NCBI GenBank assembly: GCA_026168605.1
Contig: JAPFDX010000001.1
Span: 248,001-312,000 of the forward strand
Source of the DNA: Roseburia sp.
Lineage (GTDB): Bacteria; Bacillota; Clostridia; Lachnospirales; Lachnospiraceae
Length of the DNA stretch: 64,000 bases
Direction: 5' to 3'
A program made the translations under genes and the position numbers. This document shows positions 1 through 7,626 of the stretch, one piece after another (position 1 is the stretch's first letter; the number at the start of each line of letters is the position of its first letter). Under the pieces are notes generated by a model. The model was not told the origin of the DNA. It did not search any database and saw only the letters and a program-made list of their open reading frames with translations.

Positions 1-350
1 ACCACATTGACGCGGCGGGCGGTGTGAAAGAGGCGGTTGCCGCCGCAAAGGCATATGCACCGTTTGTCCGCAAGATCGAGGTGGAGACGGAGAATCTTGA
101 CATGGTGCGGGATGCCGTCGACGCAGGCGCAGACATCATTATGCTGGACAATATGACGCCGGAGGAGATGGCGGAGGCGATCCGCATCATCGACGGACGC
201 GCCGAGACGGAGTGCTCCGGCAATATCACAAAAGAAAATATTAAAACGATCACAGAGCTTGGCGTGGATTACGTTTCCAGCGGCGCACTGACACATTCCG
301 CGCCGATCATGGATATCAGCTTAAAGCATCTGCGGGTGCTGGAAGCGTAA
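1..350 (+). CDS. nadC: Nicotinate-nucleotide pyrophosphorylase (quinolinate phosphoribosyltransferase), 3' end only
   Basis: This is the C-terminal 115 or so codons of NadC; the frame is open from base 3 and the 5' part lies outside the window. The enzyme converts quinolinate and PRPP to nicotinate mononucleotide, CO2 and pyrophosphate in de novo NAD synthesis. The visible part carries the family's barrel strands: EVETENLD, then DIIMLDNM, the ECSGNIT turn and the closing VSSGALTHS, which form the phosphoribosyl-binding end of the active site. A GTG at 24 is internal, not a start. It is followed by a separate promoter at 376, so it probably ends its own operon (nadBAC in relatives, by inference). 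Confidence 0.95.
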   Translation, partial: HIDAAGGVKEAVAAAKAYAPFVRKIEVETENLDMVRDAVDAGADIIMLDNMTPEEMAEAIRIIDGRAETECSGNITKENIKTITELGVDYVSSGALTHSAPIMDISLKHLRVLEA

Positions 351-375
351 GGCGCATAAAGGGCTGCGGAAAATC

Positions 376-404
376 TTGACTTCCCGCCAAAATCGTTCTA
401 TAAT
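376..404 (+). promoter_or_regulatory. Sigma-A promoter for the yicC-remA-gmk operon
   Basis: TTGACT (376-381), a 17-base spacer and a perfect TATAAT (399-404) lie 77 bases upstream of the yicC ATG, in the gap after nadC. Confidence 0.7.
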
Positions 405-480
405 AAATCGAATTAGCATCGTTTCCCGGCTGATCTGCAGGAGGCGGTGCTATCATGTCATGCATATTAGGAGAACACTC

Positions 481-1359
481 ATGATCAAGAGTATGACCGG
501 TTTCGGGCGCTGTGAGACGGCAGACCAAAACCGCAAGTTTACCGTAGAGATAAAGTCGGTGAACCACCGCTATCTGGATGTGAATATCAAGATGCCGAAG
601 AAGCTGAACTGCTTTGAGAGCGCGATCCGGAATCTTCTCAAGGAGTACATGGAGCGCGGCAAGGTGGATGTGTTCATCACATTTGAGGCGGACGCTGCGG
701 AGAATTTCACATTGAAGTACAATGAGGCGGCAGCCGCGCAGTATCTGCACTATCTGCAGCAGATGTCTGAGAAATTCGGCATTGAGAATGATGTGCGGGT
801 GAGTGTGCTTTCCGCATATCCCGAAGTCTTTACGCTCGAGGAGACGGACGCCGATACGGCAGAGCTCTGGAGCGGACTTGAGAAAGCCATACGCGGCGCA
901 GCCGCACAGCTTGCAGAGAGCCGGATCGCAGAGGGAATGCGTCTGCGCGAGGATCTGGTCGGGAAGCTCTCGGGGATGCTTTCCCATGTGGATTACATCG
1001 AGGATCGCGCGCCGGAAATGTTGCGGGAATACCGGGAGCGTCTTGCCGGCAAGGTGCAGGAGCTTCTGGGCGACAGGCAGCTTGACGATGCGAGGATTGC
1101 GACGGAAGTCGCGGTTTTTGCCGACAAGGTGTGTGTGGACGAGGAGACGGTGCGCTTAAGAAGCCATATCCAGAGCATGATCGACACCTTAAACGCCGGG
1201 GGCGGCATGGGAAGGAAGCTTGACTTTATCGCGCAGGAGATGAACCGCGAGGCGAACACGATCCTCTCGAAGGCGAACGATATTAAGATCTCCGATACCG
1301 GGATCAGCTTAAAGACCGATATCGAGAAGGTGCGCGAGCAGATCCAGAATATCGAGTAG
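481..1359 (+). CDS. yicC: YicC family endoribonuclease
   Basis: A 292-residue YicC/YloC protein. The family is a stress-associated endoribonuclease; E. coli YicC cleaves and promotes decay of the small RNA RyhB. The N-terminal signature MIKSMTGFGR and SVNHRYLDVNIKMP are present, as is the C-terminal DUF1732 block with RLRSHIQSM, GRKLDFIAQEMNREANT and SKAND. The ATG at 481 is chosen because TAGGAG precedes it and the family signature starts there; the frame stays open upstream to 376, but those residues look non-coding and overlap the promoter. The remA ATG begins nine bases after the stop, the start of the conserved yicC-remA-gmk-rpoZ order. Confidence 0.95.
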   Translation: MIKSMTGFGRCETADQNRKFTVEIKSVNHRYLDVNIKMPKKLNCFESAIRNLLKEYMERGKVDVFITFEADAAENFTLKYNEAAAAQYLHYLQQMSEKFGIENDVRVSVLSAYPEVFTLEETDADTAELWSGLEKAIRGAAAQLAESRIAEGMRLREDLVGKLSGMLSHVDYIEDRAPEMLREYRERLAGKVQELLGDRQLDDARIATEVAVFADKVCVDEETVRLRSHIQSMIDTLNAGGGMGRKLDFIAQEMNREANTILSKANDIKISDTGISLKTDIEKVREQIQNIE

Positions 1360-1368
1360 GTGCAGGCT

Positions 1369-1638
1369 ATGGCAAAACTGATCAATATCGGCTTTGGGAA
1401 TATGGTAAATACGGATAAAATCGTCAGTATCATCTCATCGGATTCCGCGCCTGCCAAGCGCCTGATCCAAAGGGGCAAGGAGCAGGAGAATCTGATCGAC
1501 GCGACCCAGGGCAGACGGACCAAGAGTGTTATTTTTACAGAAAATCATACGATCATATTATCTGCATTGCAGCCGGAGACGCTTTCAGGCAGATTCAACG
1601 GCAATGTGGCAGAGGTTTTTGACGATGCAAAAGAATAA
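1369..1638 (+). CDS. remA: RemA-like DNA-binding regulator (DUF370)
   Basis: An 89-residue RemA protein. In Bacillus subtilis RemA binds DNA and activates extracellular matrix and osmoprotection operons; the family forms oligomeric rings. Hallmarks are KLINIGFGN at the N-terminus, SAPAKRLIQ, LIDATQGRRTKSVI and ILSALQPET. The ATG at 1369 fits the family N-terminus better than an in-frame GTG at 1360, and the ribosome binding site is weak, suggesting translational coupling to yicC. Its last 14 bases overlap the start of gmk. Confidence 0.93.
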   Translation: MAKLINIGFGNMVNTDKIVSIISSDSAPAKRLIQRGKEQENLIDATQGRRTKSVIFTENHTIILSALQPETLSGRFNGNVAEVFDDAKE

Positions 1639-2257
1639 AGGGATTTTAGTAGTGGTATCCGGTTTTTCCGGTGCAGGCAAGGGTACAATCATGAAGGAGC
1701 TGATGCAAAAGCACAGCGACCAGTATGCGCTTTCCATTTCGGCGACGACCAGAGCGCCGCGCTGTGGCGAGACCGACGGCGTGGAATACTTTTTCAAGAG
1801 CCGTGAGGAGTTTGAGCAGATGATCGCAGACGGCGAGCTGGTCGAGTATGCACAGTATGTCGGCAATTATTACGGAACGCCGCGCGCCTATGTGGAGGAG
1901 CAGCTTGAGGCGGGCAAGGACGTTATTTTAGAGATCGAGATTCAGGGTGCGCTGAAGGTGAAGGAGCGTTTTCCGGATACGCTGCTCCTGTTTGTGACGC
2001 CGCCGAGTGCGGAGGAACTTAAGAACCGCTTGGTCGGACGCGGCACGGAGACGATGGACGTGATCGAGTCGCGTCTTGCAAGGGCTATGGACGAAGCGGA
2101 CGGCATTGAGGCGTACGATTATCTGGTGATCAACGACGTACTGGACGCGTGTGTGGCAGAGGTGCACGAGATCATCAAAAACGAGCATTACCGCGTATCC
2201 CGCAATCTGAGCGCGATCAATAATATGAGAAATGAACTGAAAAGTTTTAAGCGCTAA
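1625..2257 (+). CDS. gmk: Guanylate kinase
   Basis: A 210-residue guanylate kinase, phosphorylating GMP to GDP with ATP. The P-loop GFSGAGKG sits at residues 13-20. The GMP-binding region follows with SISATTRAPRCGETDGVEYFF, then EYAQYVGNYYGTP and the lid region around FVTPPSAEELKNRL. The ATG at 1625 lies inside remA (14-base overlap), implying translational coupling; a longer open frame from 1526 would add about 33 non-conserved residues. The rpoZ ATG follows 25 bases after the stop. Confidence 0.96.
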   Translation: MQKNKGILVVVSGFSGAGKGTIMKELMQKHSDQYALSISATTRAPRCGETDGVEYFFKSREEFEQMIADGELVEYAQYVGNYYGTPRAYVEEQLEAGKDVILEIEIQGALKVKERFPDTLLLFVTPPSAEELKNRLVGRGTETMDVIESRLARAMDEADGIEAYDYLVINDVLDACVAEVHEIIKNEHYRVSRNLSAINNMRNELKSFKR

Positions 2258-2281
2258 ACGGCGCAGAAAGGGAGAATAACT

Positions 2282-2530
2282 ATGATACATCCATCTTATG
2301 TAGAACTTATGAAGGTCGTAAATAATGACGTGGAGATCGGTGAGGAGCCGGTGGTAAACAGCCGTTACTCGATCGTGATCGCAACTGCAAAGCGTGCGCG
2401 CCAGATTATTTCGGGAGCTGTGCCGATGGCGGAAAAGGTCGTATGTCAGAAGCCTCTTTCTGTCGCAGTAGAGGAAGTCTACGAGGGCAAGGTGAAGATT
2501 CTTCCAGAGGCGGCGGAGACAGAAGAATAA
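2282..2530 (+). CDS. rpoZ: RNA polymerase omega subunit
   Basis: An 82-residue RpoZ, the small subunit that assists beta-prime folding and RNA polymerase assembly. The MIHPSYVELM start, SRYSIVIATAKRARQI and the clostridial PLSVAVEEVYEGKVKI tail are recognisable. AAAGGGAG lies about seven bases before the ATG. It closes the yicC-remA-gmk operon and is followed by a terminator. Confidence 0.95.
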   Translation: MIHPSYVELMKVVNNDVEIGEEPVVNSRYSIVIATAKRARQIISGAVPMAEKVVCQKPLSVAVEEVYEGKVKILPEAAETEE

Positions 2531-2552
2531 GCTGTGACAGAGCAGACAGGAT

Positions 2553-2590
2553 GAGCCGTTACACTCCGTGGACGGCTCTTATGTTTTTAT
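2553..2590 (+). terminator. Intrinsic terminator after rpoZ
   Basis: Stem GAGCCGT (2553-2559) pairs with ACGGCTC (2572-2578) around a 12-base loop, followed by a T-rich run (TTATGTTTTTAT). Confidence 0.75.
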
Positions 2591-2619
2591 AATGAGAAAG
2601 AAGAGAGAAAAAGAGAAAT

Positions 2620-3942
2620 ATGAAGTTATTATTTATTTCCCTGGGATGCGATAAGAATCTGGTGGACACCGAGTTTATGCTTGGTATGCTGCGCGACGAC
2701 GGCATCAGCATGACGGACGATGAATATGAGGCGGATGTCATCATCATCAACAGTTGTTGTTTCATCAACGATGCGAAGGAGGAGAGCATCAACACCATTT
2801 TGGAGATGGCGGAGCACAAAAAGGATGGCAATCTGAAGGCTCTGATCGTCACCGGGTGTCTGGCGCAGCGCTATCAGGATGAGATCAAAAAAGAGATCCC
2901 GGAGGTTGACGCGATCCTCGGCACGAATTCCTATGAGGATATTGTGAATGCCGTACACCGCGCGCTCGAGGGCAGTTTTTACCACAATTACAAGACGCTT
3001 GAAGGACTTCCGGGGATTCATACGAAGCGGACGGTCACCACGGGCGGACATTTTGCTTATCTAAAGATCGCTGAGGGCTGCAATAAGCGCTGCACCTACT
3101 GTATCATCCCGTACATCCGCGGAAATTACCGCAGTGTACTGATGGAGGAGCTTTTAGCGCAGGCGCGTGAGCTTGTGGCGGGCGGCGCGAAGGAGCTGAT
3201 CCTCGTCGCGCAGGAGACGACGCTCTACGGCGTGGATCTCTATGGGGAGAAGTCACTCCACCGTCTGCTGGACGAGTTAAACAAGATCCCGGGATTGTTC
3301 TGGATCCGGATCATGTACTGCTATCCGGAGGAGATCTACGGGGAACTGATCGATGCGATGATCAGAAATGAAAAGGTCTGTCACTACCTCGATCTGCCGA
3401 TCCAGCACGCGAATGATGCGATGCTAAAGCGCATGGGCAGGCGCACAAGCAATGCGGATCTGGTGCGCATCATCACCAATTTGAGAACGAGGATTCCCGA
3501 CATCACGCTGCGCACGACGCTGATCTGCGGTTTTCCGGGTGAGACACAGGAGATGCACGAGGAATTGATGCGGTTTATCAACGAGATGGAGTTTGACCGT
3601 CTCGGCGCCTTTACCTATTCCCCGGAGGAGGGGACGCCTGCAGCCGAGTTTCCGGACCAGATTGACGAGGAGCAGAAGAAAGAGTGGCAGGCGGATGTCA
3701 TGGAGCTCCAGGAGGAGATCATCTTTGACAAAAACGAGGAGATGAAGGGGCGTGAGCTCTTTGTCTTTATCGAGGGAAAGGTCGCGGATGAAAATGTCTA
3801 TGTCGGACGCACCTACCGGGATGCGCCGGATGTGGACGGCTATATTTTCGTACAGACAGAGGAAGAACTGATGACCGGGGATATCGCAAAAGTGCGTGTG
3901 ACCGGGGCGTATGAGTATGATTTGACAGGAGAATTGCTATGA
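2620..3942 (+). CDS. rimO: Ribosomal protein S12 methylthiotransferase
   Basis: A 440-residue methylthiotransferase that adds a methylthio group to an aspartate of ribosomal protein S12. The N-terminal domain (about 1-120) has the three cysteines of the auxiliary iron-sulfur cluster (C10, C46, C80). The radical SAM core carries CNKRCTYC (C154, C158, C161). A C-terminal TRAM-like domain starts near residue 375. SLGCDKNLVDTEFM and IPYIRGNYRS are typical of RimO rather than MiaB. The stop overlaps the pgsA start (ATGA), so the two are coupled. Confidence 0.95.
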   Translation: MKLLFISLGCDKNLVDTEFMLGMLRDDGISMTDDEYEADVIIINSCCFINDAKEESINTILEMAEHKKDGNLKALIVTGCLAQRYQDEIKKEIPEVDAILGTNSYEDIVNAVHRALEGSFYHNYKTLEGLPGIHTKRTVTTGGHFAYLKIAEGCNKRCTYCIIPYIRGNYRSVLMEELLAQARELVAGGAKELILVAQETTLYGVDLYGEKSLHRLLDELNKIPGLFWIRIMYCYPEEIYGELIDAMIRNEKVCHYLDLPIQHANDAMLKRMGRRTSNADLVRIITNLRTRIPDITLRTTLICGFPGETQEMHEELMRFINEMEFDRLGAFTYSPEEGTPAAEFPDQIDEEQKKEWQADVMELQEEIIFDKNEEMKGRELFVFIEGKVADENVYVGRTYRDAPDVDGYIFVQTEEELMTGDIAKVRVTGAYEYDLTGELL

Positions 3943-4487
3943 GTATGAATTTACCGAATAAGCTGACGATTTTGCGCGTGATCATGATACCGTTTTTTGT
4001 ATTTTTTATGCTGGCGCCCTATTTTGAGGGCTACGGCAACTATATCGCTGTGGCGATTTTTATCGTGGCGAGCCTGACAGACCTGCTGGACGGCAAGATC
4101 GCAAGAAAATACAACCTTGTGACGAATTTCGGCAAGTTTATGGATCCGCTGGCGGATAAGCTTTTGGTGTGCGCGGCGATGATCTGCCTGATCGAGACCG
4201 GACAGCTTACCTCCTGGATCGTGATCGTGATCATTTCCAGAGAGTTTATTATCAGCGGTTTCCGCCTGATCGCCTCGGACAACGGCGTGGTGATCGCTGC
4301 AAGCTACTGGGGCAAGTTTAAGACGGTATTCCAGATGCTGATGGTGATCGTTCTGATCTTAAATTTCCCGCATCCGGCGTTTCAGATGCTCGGAACAGTG
4401 CTGACCTATATCGCGCTCATCTTAACGGTCGTATCGCTTGTCGATTATGTGATAAAAAATAAAGATGTATTAAAGGATCAGAAATAA
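3939..4487 (+). CDS. pgsA: CDP-diacylglycerol--glycerol-3-phosphate 3-phosphatidyltransferase
   Basis: A 182-residue integral membrane enzyme making phosphatidylglycerol phosphate from CDP-diacylglycerol and glycerol 3-phosphate. The CDP-alcohol phosphatidyltransferase motif is complete: D48, D51-G52, A55-R56, G65, D69, D73. Several hydrophobic helices surround it. The ATG overlaps the rimO stop by four bases and the stop overlaps the next start (TAATG), so rimO-pgsA-cinA is a tightly coupled unit. Confidence 0.95.
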   Translation: MSMNLPNKLTILRVIMIPFFVFFMLAPYFEGYGNYIAVAIFIVASLTDLLDGKIARKYNLVTNFGKFMDPLADKLLVCAAMICLIETGQLTSWIVIVIISREFIISGFRLIASDNGVVIAASYWGKFKTVFQMLMVIVLILNFPHPAFQMLGTVLTYIALILTVVSLVDYVIKNKDVLKDQK

Positions 4488-4990
4488 TGCAGAGTGAACC
4501 GTTAGAAGTTTCCATATACCGACTGCTGAAAAAATACAATTATAAAATGACGACTGCGGAATCGGCAACCGGCGGCATGATCGCATCCACGCTGGTGAAC
4601 GTGCCGGGGATCTCCTCCTTTTTTGAGCAGGGTTATGTCACCTACTCCGATGCGGCAAAGATCTCGATGATCGGCGTGCCTGCAGAGACCATCCGCCGGT
4701 TCGGAGTCGTGAGCGCGGAGACTGCCCGTGCGATGGCGGAGGGCGCGGCGCGCACGGCAGGATGCGAGACAGCACTTTCCGTGACCGGGGTTGCAGGACC
4801 GGACGGCGGCACGGAGGAGTGCCCGGTGGGGCTTGTCTATATCGGCTGCCATATGAGAGGACGGACTGTGGCGGAGCGGCATCTGTTTGACGGTGACCGC
4901 ATGGCGGTCCGTCGGGCGGCGGCGGAGACGGCGCTCCGCCTGTTAAAGCGAATGTTGGAGGAAGAGGGAGGATCTATATGCGAATTATAG
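4487..4990 (+). CDS. CinA C-terminal type nicotinamide-nucleotide amidohydrolase
   Basis: A 167-residue protein consisting only of the CinA C-terminal domain (PncC family), which deamidates nicotinamide mononucleotide to nicotinate mononucleotide in pyridine nucleotide salvage. TAESATGGMIASTLVNVPG and SVTGVAGPDGGTEECPVG are the family blocks. The N-terminal MoCF/COG1058 half of full-length CinA is absent, so this is the stand-alone form. The pgsA-cinA neighbourhood matches Bacillus. The 3' end overlaps rsmD by 13 bases. Confidence 0.9.
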   Translation: MQSEPLEVSIYRLLKKYNYKMTTAESATGGMIASTLVNVPGISSFFEQGYVTYSDAAKISMIGVPAETIRRFGVVSAETARAMAEGAARTAGCETALSVTGVAGPDGGTEECPVGLVYIGCHMRGRTVAERHLFDGDRMAVRRAAAETALRLLKRMLEEEGGSICEL

Positions 4991-5529
4991 CCGGAGTGGC
5001 GCGGAGTCTGCCGCTTAAGTCCGTACCGGGACTTGAGACGAGACCGACGACAGACCGCATCAAGGAAACCTTGTTTAATATGATACAGAACGATGTGCCG
5101 GGGAGCTATTTTCTGGATCTGTTCGCGGGAAGCGGACAGATCGGGCTTGAGGCGTTAAGCCGTGGGGCGCAGTATGCGGTTTTCGTGGACAGCGGGAAGA
5201 AGCAGGCGGCGTGTATTGAGGACAATATCCGCTTTACGAAGTTTGACAGACAGAGCAGGCTGTATGTCTCCGACGTGCTCGGCGCGTTGCGCGCGATGGA
5301 GGGAAAGTATCAGTTTGATCTGATCTTTATGGATCCACCGTACCGGCAGAATCTGGAGCAGGAGGTGCTCCGCTACCTCTCCGCGTCGTCCCTCTTAAAA
5401 GAGGATACCAAGATCATTGCGGAGGTTTCGCTCGACACGGACTTTGATTATCTGGAATCATACGGACTGACACTTTTGAAGTGCAAAAACTATAAGACAA
5501 ATGCACACGCGTTTATCGGAAAGCGCTAA
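4978..5529 (+). CDS. rsmD: 16S rRNA (guanine-N2)-methyltransferase RsmD
   Basis: A 183-residue RsmD, which methylates G966 of 16S rRNA (E. coli numbering) using [16 protein letters not shown] is the family signature, [20 protein letters not shown] is SAM motif I (about 45-64), and DPPY (119-122) is the catalytic N6/N2-methyltransferase motif. The ATG lies inside the previous gene, with GGAGGAAG upstream. rsmD-coaD is a conserved bacterial pair. Confidence 0.95.
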   Translation: MRIIAGVARSLPLKSVPGLETRPTTDRIKETLFNMIQNDVPGSYFLDLFAGSGQIGLEALSRGAQYAVFVDSGKKQAACIEDNIRFTKFDRQSRLYVSDVLGALRAMEGKYQFDLIFMDPPYRQNLEQEVLRYLSASSLLKEDTKIIAEVSLDTDFDYLESYGLTLLKCKNYKTNAHAFIGKR

Positions 5530-5549
5530 TTTTGTGCAGGAGGTACTCT

Positions 5550-6029
5550 ATGAAAAAAGCGATTTATCCTGGAAGCTTTGACCCGCTTACCCTCGGTCAC
5601 GTTGACATTATCCGACGGTCGGCTGCGATCGTGGACGAGCTGGTGGTCGGCGTGCTCAACAACAGCGCAAAAAATTCGTTGTTTTCTCTTGAGGAACGTG
5701 TTAGTATGATAAAAGAGATGACGGATTCCATGCAGAATGTGACAGTTGCATCTTTTGACGGACTGTTGGTTGATTATATGGATGAGATCGGCGCGACGAT
5801 TATTGTGCGCGGACTCCGCGCGGTGACAGATTTTGAATACGAGCTTCAGATTGCACAGACGAATCATGTGGAGAACCCAAATGTCGAGACGATCTTCCTG
5901 ACGACAAGTCTTCAGTATTCTTATTTAAGTTCCACGATCGTCAAGGAATTCGCCTCTTACGGCGGCGATATTTCAAAGTTTGTCCCCGCCCGGTTTATTG
6001 ACCGGATTTATGCTAAGTATCAGAAATAA
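5550..6029 (+). CDS. coaD: Pantetheine-phosphate adenylyltransferase
   Basis: A 159-residue CoaD catalysing the fourth step of coenzyme A synthesis (4'-phosphopantetheine plus ATP to dephospho-CoA). The nucleotidyltransferase start [12 protein letters not shown] with TLGH at 14-17, the [12 protein letters not shown] block and the C-terminal SSTIVKE motif are present. GCAGGAGG at 5536-5543 sets the start at 5550; an upstream in-frame start at 5532 lacks one. rsmD-coaD-(coiled coil)-ylbJ resembles the Bacillus rsmD-coaD-ylbJ order. Confidence 0.96.
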   Translation: MKKAIYPGSFDPLTLGHVDIIRRSAAIVDELVVGVLNNSAKNSLFSLEERVSMIKEMTDSMQNVTVASFDGLLVDYMDEIGATIIVRGLRAVTDFEYELQIAQTNHVENPNVETIFLTTSLQYSYLSSTIVKEFASYGGDISKFVPARFIDRIYAKYQK

Positions 6030-6040
6030 GGAGAGTTTTC

Positions 6041-6655
6041 ATGGCAAGCAGAATCGAACAGATCATAGAGGAGATCGAAGAGTATATTGATAATTGCAAG
6101 CCGCAGACATTTTCTTCTTCCAGGATCATCGTCAACCGGGAGGAGATGGAGGAGCTTTTGAATGAGCTGCGGGTAAAGACTCCGGAGGAGATCAAGCGTT
6201 ATCAGAAGATCATCAGCAATAAGGAGGCGATCCTCGCCGACGCACAGACGAAGGCGGACGCGATCATCGCGCAGGCGCAGGTAAAGACGGACGAGCTTGT
6301 GAGCGAGCACCAGATCATGCAGCAGGCATATGCGCAGGCGAATGAGGTGGTTATGATCGCGACGAAGCAGGCGCAGGAGATCCTTGACAATGCGACCAAC
6401 GATGCGAACAATATCCGCATGGGCGCCGTGCAGTACACGGACGATATTCTGCGCAATCTGGAGAACACGATCTCCCATTCGATCGAGACAGCGAAGGCGC
6501 GCCACGATTCCTACGTCGGCTCCCTGCAGGGATTTTTAGATATCGTGACGGCAAACCGCGCCGAGTTAAACCCGACGGCGGAGGAGCCGGCGCCTTCCGC
6601 TGCCGCAGAGGAGGAACTGCCGAAGGTGGAGATCAGCTCGGATATGCTGGGCTAA
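6041..6655 (+). CDS. Coiled-coil protein of unknown function
   Basis: A 204-residue hydrophilic protein with no enzymatic motif. Residues about 45-160 are strongly predicted by eye to be helical coiled coil, rich in A, Q, E and K (for example ADAQTKADAIIAQAQ, then NATNDANNIRMGA), resembling V-ATPase subunit H/E-like or DivIVA-like helices. The last 40 residues are acidic and proline/alanine rich. GGAGAG lies ten bases before the ATG. Relatives I recall are labelled 'ATPase' or V-type ATPase subunit H, but no ATPase genes are nearby. It sits between coaD and the sporulation gene ylbJ; a structural or cell-division role is only a guess. Confidence 0.75.
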   Translation: MASRIEQIIEEIEEYIDNCKPQTFSSSRIIVNREEMEELLNELRVKTPEEIKRYQKIISNKEAILADAQTKADAIIAQAQVKTDELVSEHQIMQQAYAQANEVVMIATKQAQEILDNATNDANNIRMGAVQYTDDILRNLENTISHSIETAKARHDSYVGSLQGFLDIVTANRAELNPTAEEPAPSAAAEEELPKVEISSDMLG

Positions 6656-6662
6656 AAGCCTG

Positions 6663-7595
6663 CTAACAGACGGGCAGCCAGAGTGTGACAAGCCATGCGA
6701 GAGCGCCGGAGCAGAGCATGAACCAGATTTTAAACGTGCAGTAGGAGACGAGCGACAGATGGGTGTCCTTTATCATGGAACTCGTCTGTGCGATGCCGGA
6801 GAGACCGCCGAAGGCGGTGAAAGCCATTGCGAGGATATAGCGTGCGGCCGGATTTTGTATCGTCTGCGGGATCATGGAGACGCCGTTTGTGATCTCGGTC
6901 AGTCCCGTGAGAAGGAGCTGTGCGGAGACGGGCAGCCGCAGTTTTTGTATCATGGATGCGAGCATGGAAAACAGCATAATGTAACCGCCAAGTCTGGTCA
7001 GGGTTTCGAAACCGTTCATAATGCCGGCGTCTATGATTTTAAAATTCATTTGAGATCTGGATGCCGGTCTTTTTACTGTCGAAGGCGGCGAGAGCCTGCG
7101 GACCTTGCGCAGCGCGTACCACCCGTAGGCGAGCGGCGGCAGATAGAGCAGCAGATAGCTTGCCGCGATATGGGAGGGCAGGGCGAGCTGCCGGTGCAGG
7201 ATAAAGCTGCTGATGAAGACGGGGCTGATGTTGTTGGTGACAAGAAAGAGGACGTCTGCCTCCTCCTTTGACAACTGACCGTTTTTTAGCAGCTCGGCAC
7301 AGTTTTTGCTGCCCATCGGGAAACCGAAGAGGAAGCCGGAGAGCAGAACGAACGCGCCGTTTTCGCTGACCGGAAAGATGTGGCAGAGTATGGGCGCAAG
7401 CGGCCGTATCAGATATTTCAGGTATCCGGAGGCGATCAGGATATAGGAGAGGATCGAAAACGGAAGCAGGGTCGGCAGGATCTGCTCGTACCAGAGAACG
7501 AGTCCGGCGGAGGATGCGGCGACGGCGTCTTTTGGAAACAGCAGTATGTAAGCGGTAAACAGGATAAGAGATAAGAATATAAATTTCTTTTTCAT
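6663..7595 (-). CDS. ylbJ: YlbJ-like sporulation integral membrane protein
   Basis: A 310-residue polytopic membrane protein of the nucleoside-recognition/YlbJ family. In Bacillus subtilis ylbJ is a mother-cell gene needed for spore cortex formation and heat resistance. The sequence has many hydrophobic helices and conserved blocks LPFSILSYILIASG, GFLFGFPMGSKN and FLVTNNISPVFISSFIL. It is shorter than Bacillus YlbJ (about 400). It converges on the coiled-coil gene (7-base gap) and diverges from the dipeptidase gene with only 31 bases between starts; its ribosome binding site is weak. It is the clearest sign that the organism sporulates. Confidence 0.85.
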   Translation of the reverse strand: MKKKFIFLSLILFTAYILLFPKDAVAASSAGLVLWYEQILPTLLPFSILSYILIASGYLKYLIRPLAPILCHIFPVSENGAFVLLSGFLFGFPMGSKNCAELLKNGQLSKEEADVLFLVTNNISPVFISSFILHRQLALPSHIAASYLLLYLPPLAYGWYALRKVRRLSPPSTVKRPASRSQMNFKIIDAGIMNGFETLTRLGGYIMLFSMLASMIQKLRLPVSAQLLLTGLTEITNGVSMIPQTIQNPAARYILAMAFTAFGGLSGIAQTSSMIKDTHLSLVSYCTFKIWFMLCSGALAWLVTLWLPVC

Positions 7596-7626
7596 ACTAC
7601 AATATATGAAAAGCAGGAGGTAAGAT

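Noticed and set aside
376-480. Longer N-terminus for YicC starting at 376
   Set aside because: The added residues overlap the promoter and precede the universal family start; the ATG at 481 has a good ribosome binding site.
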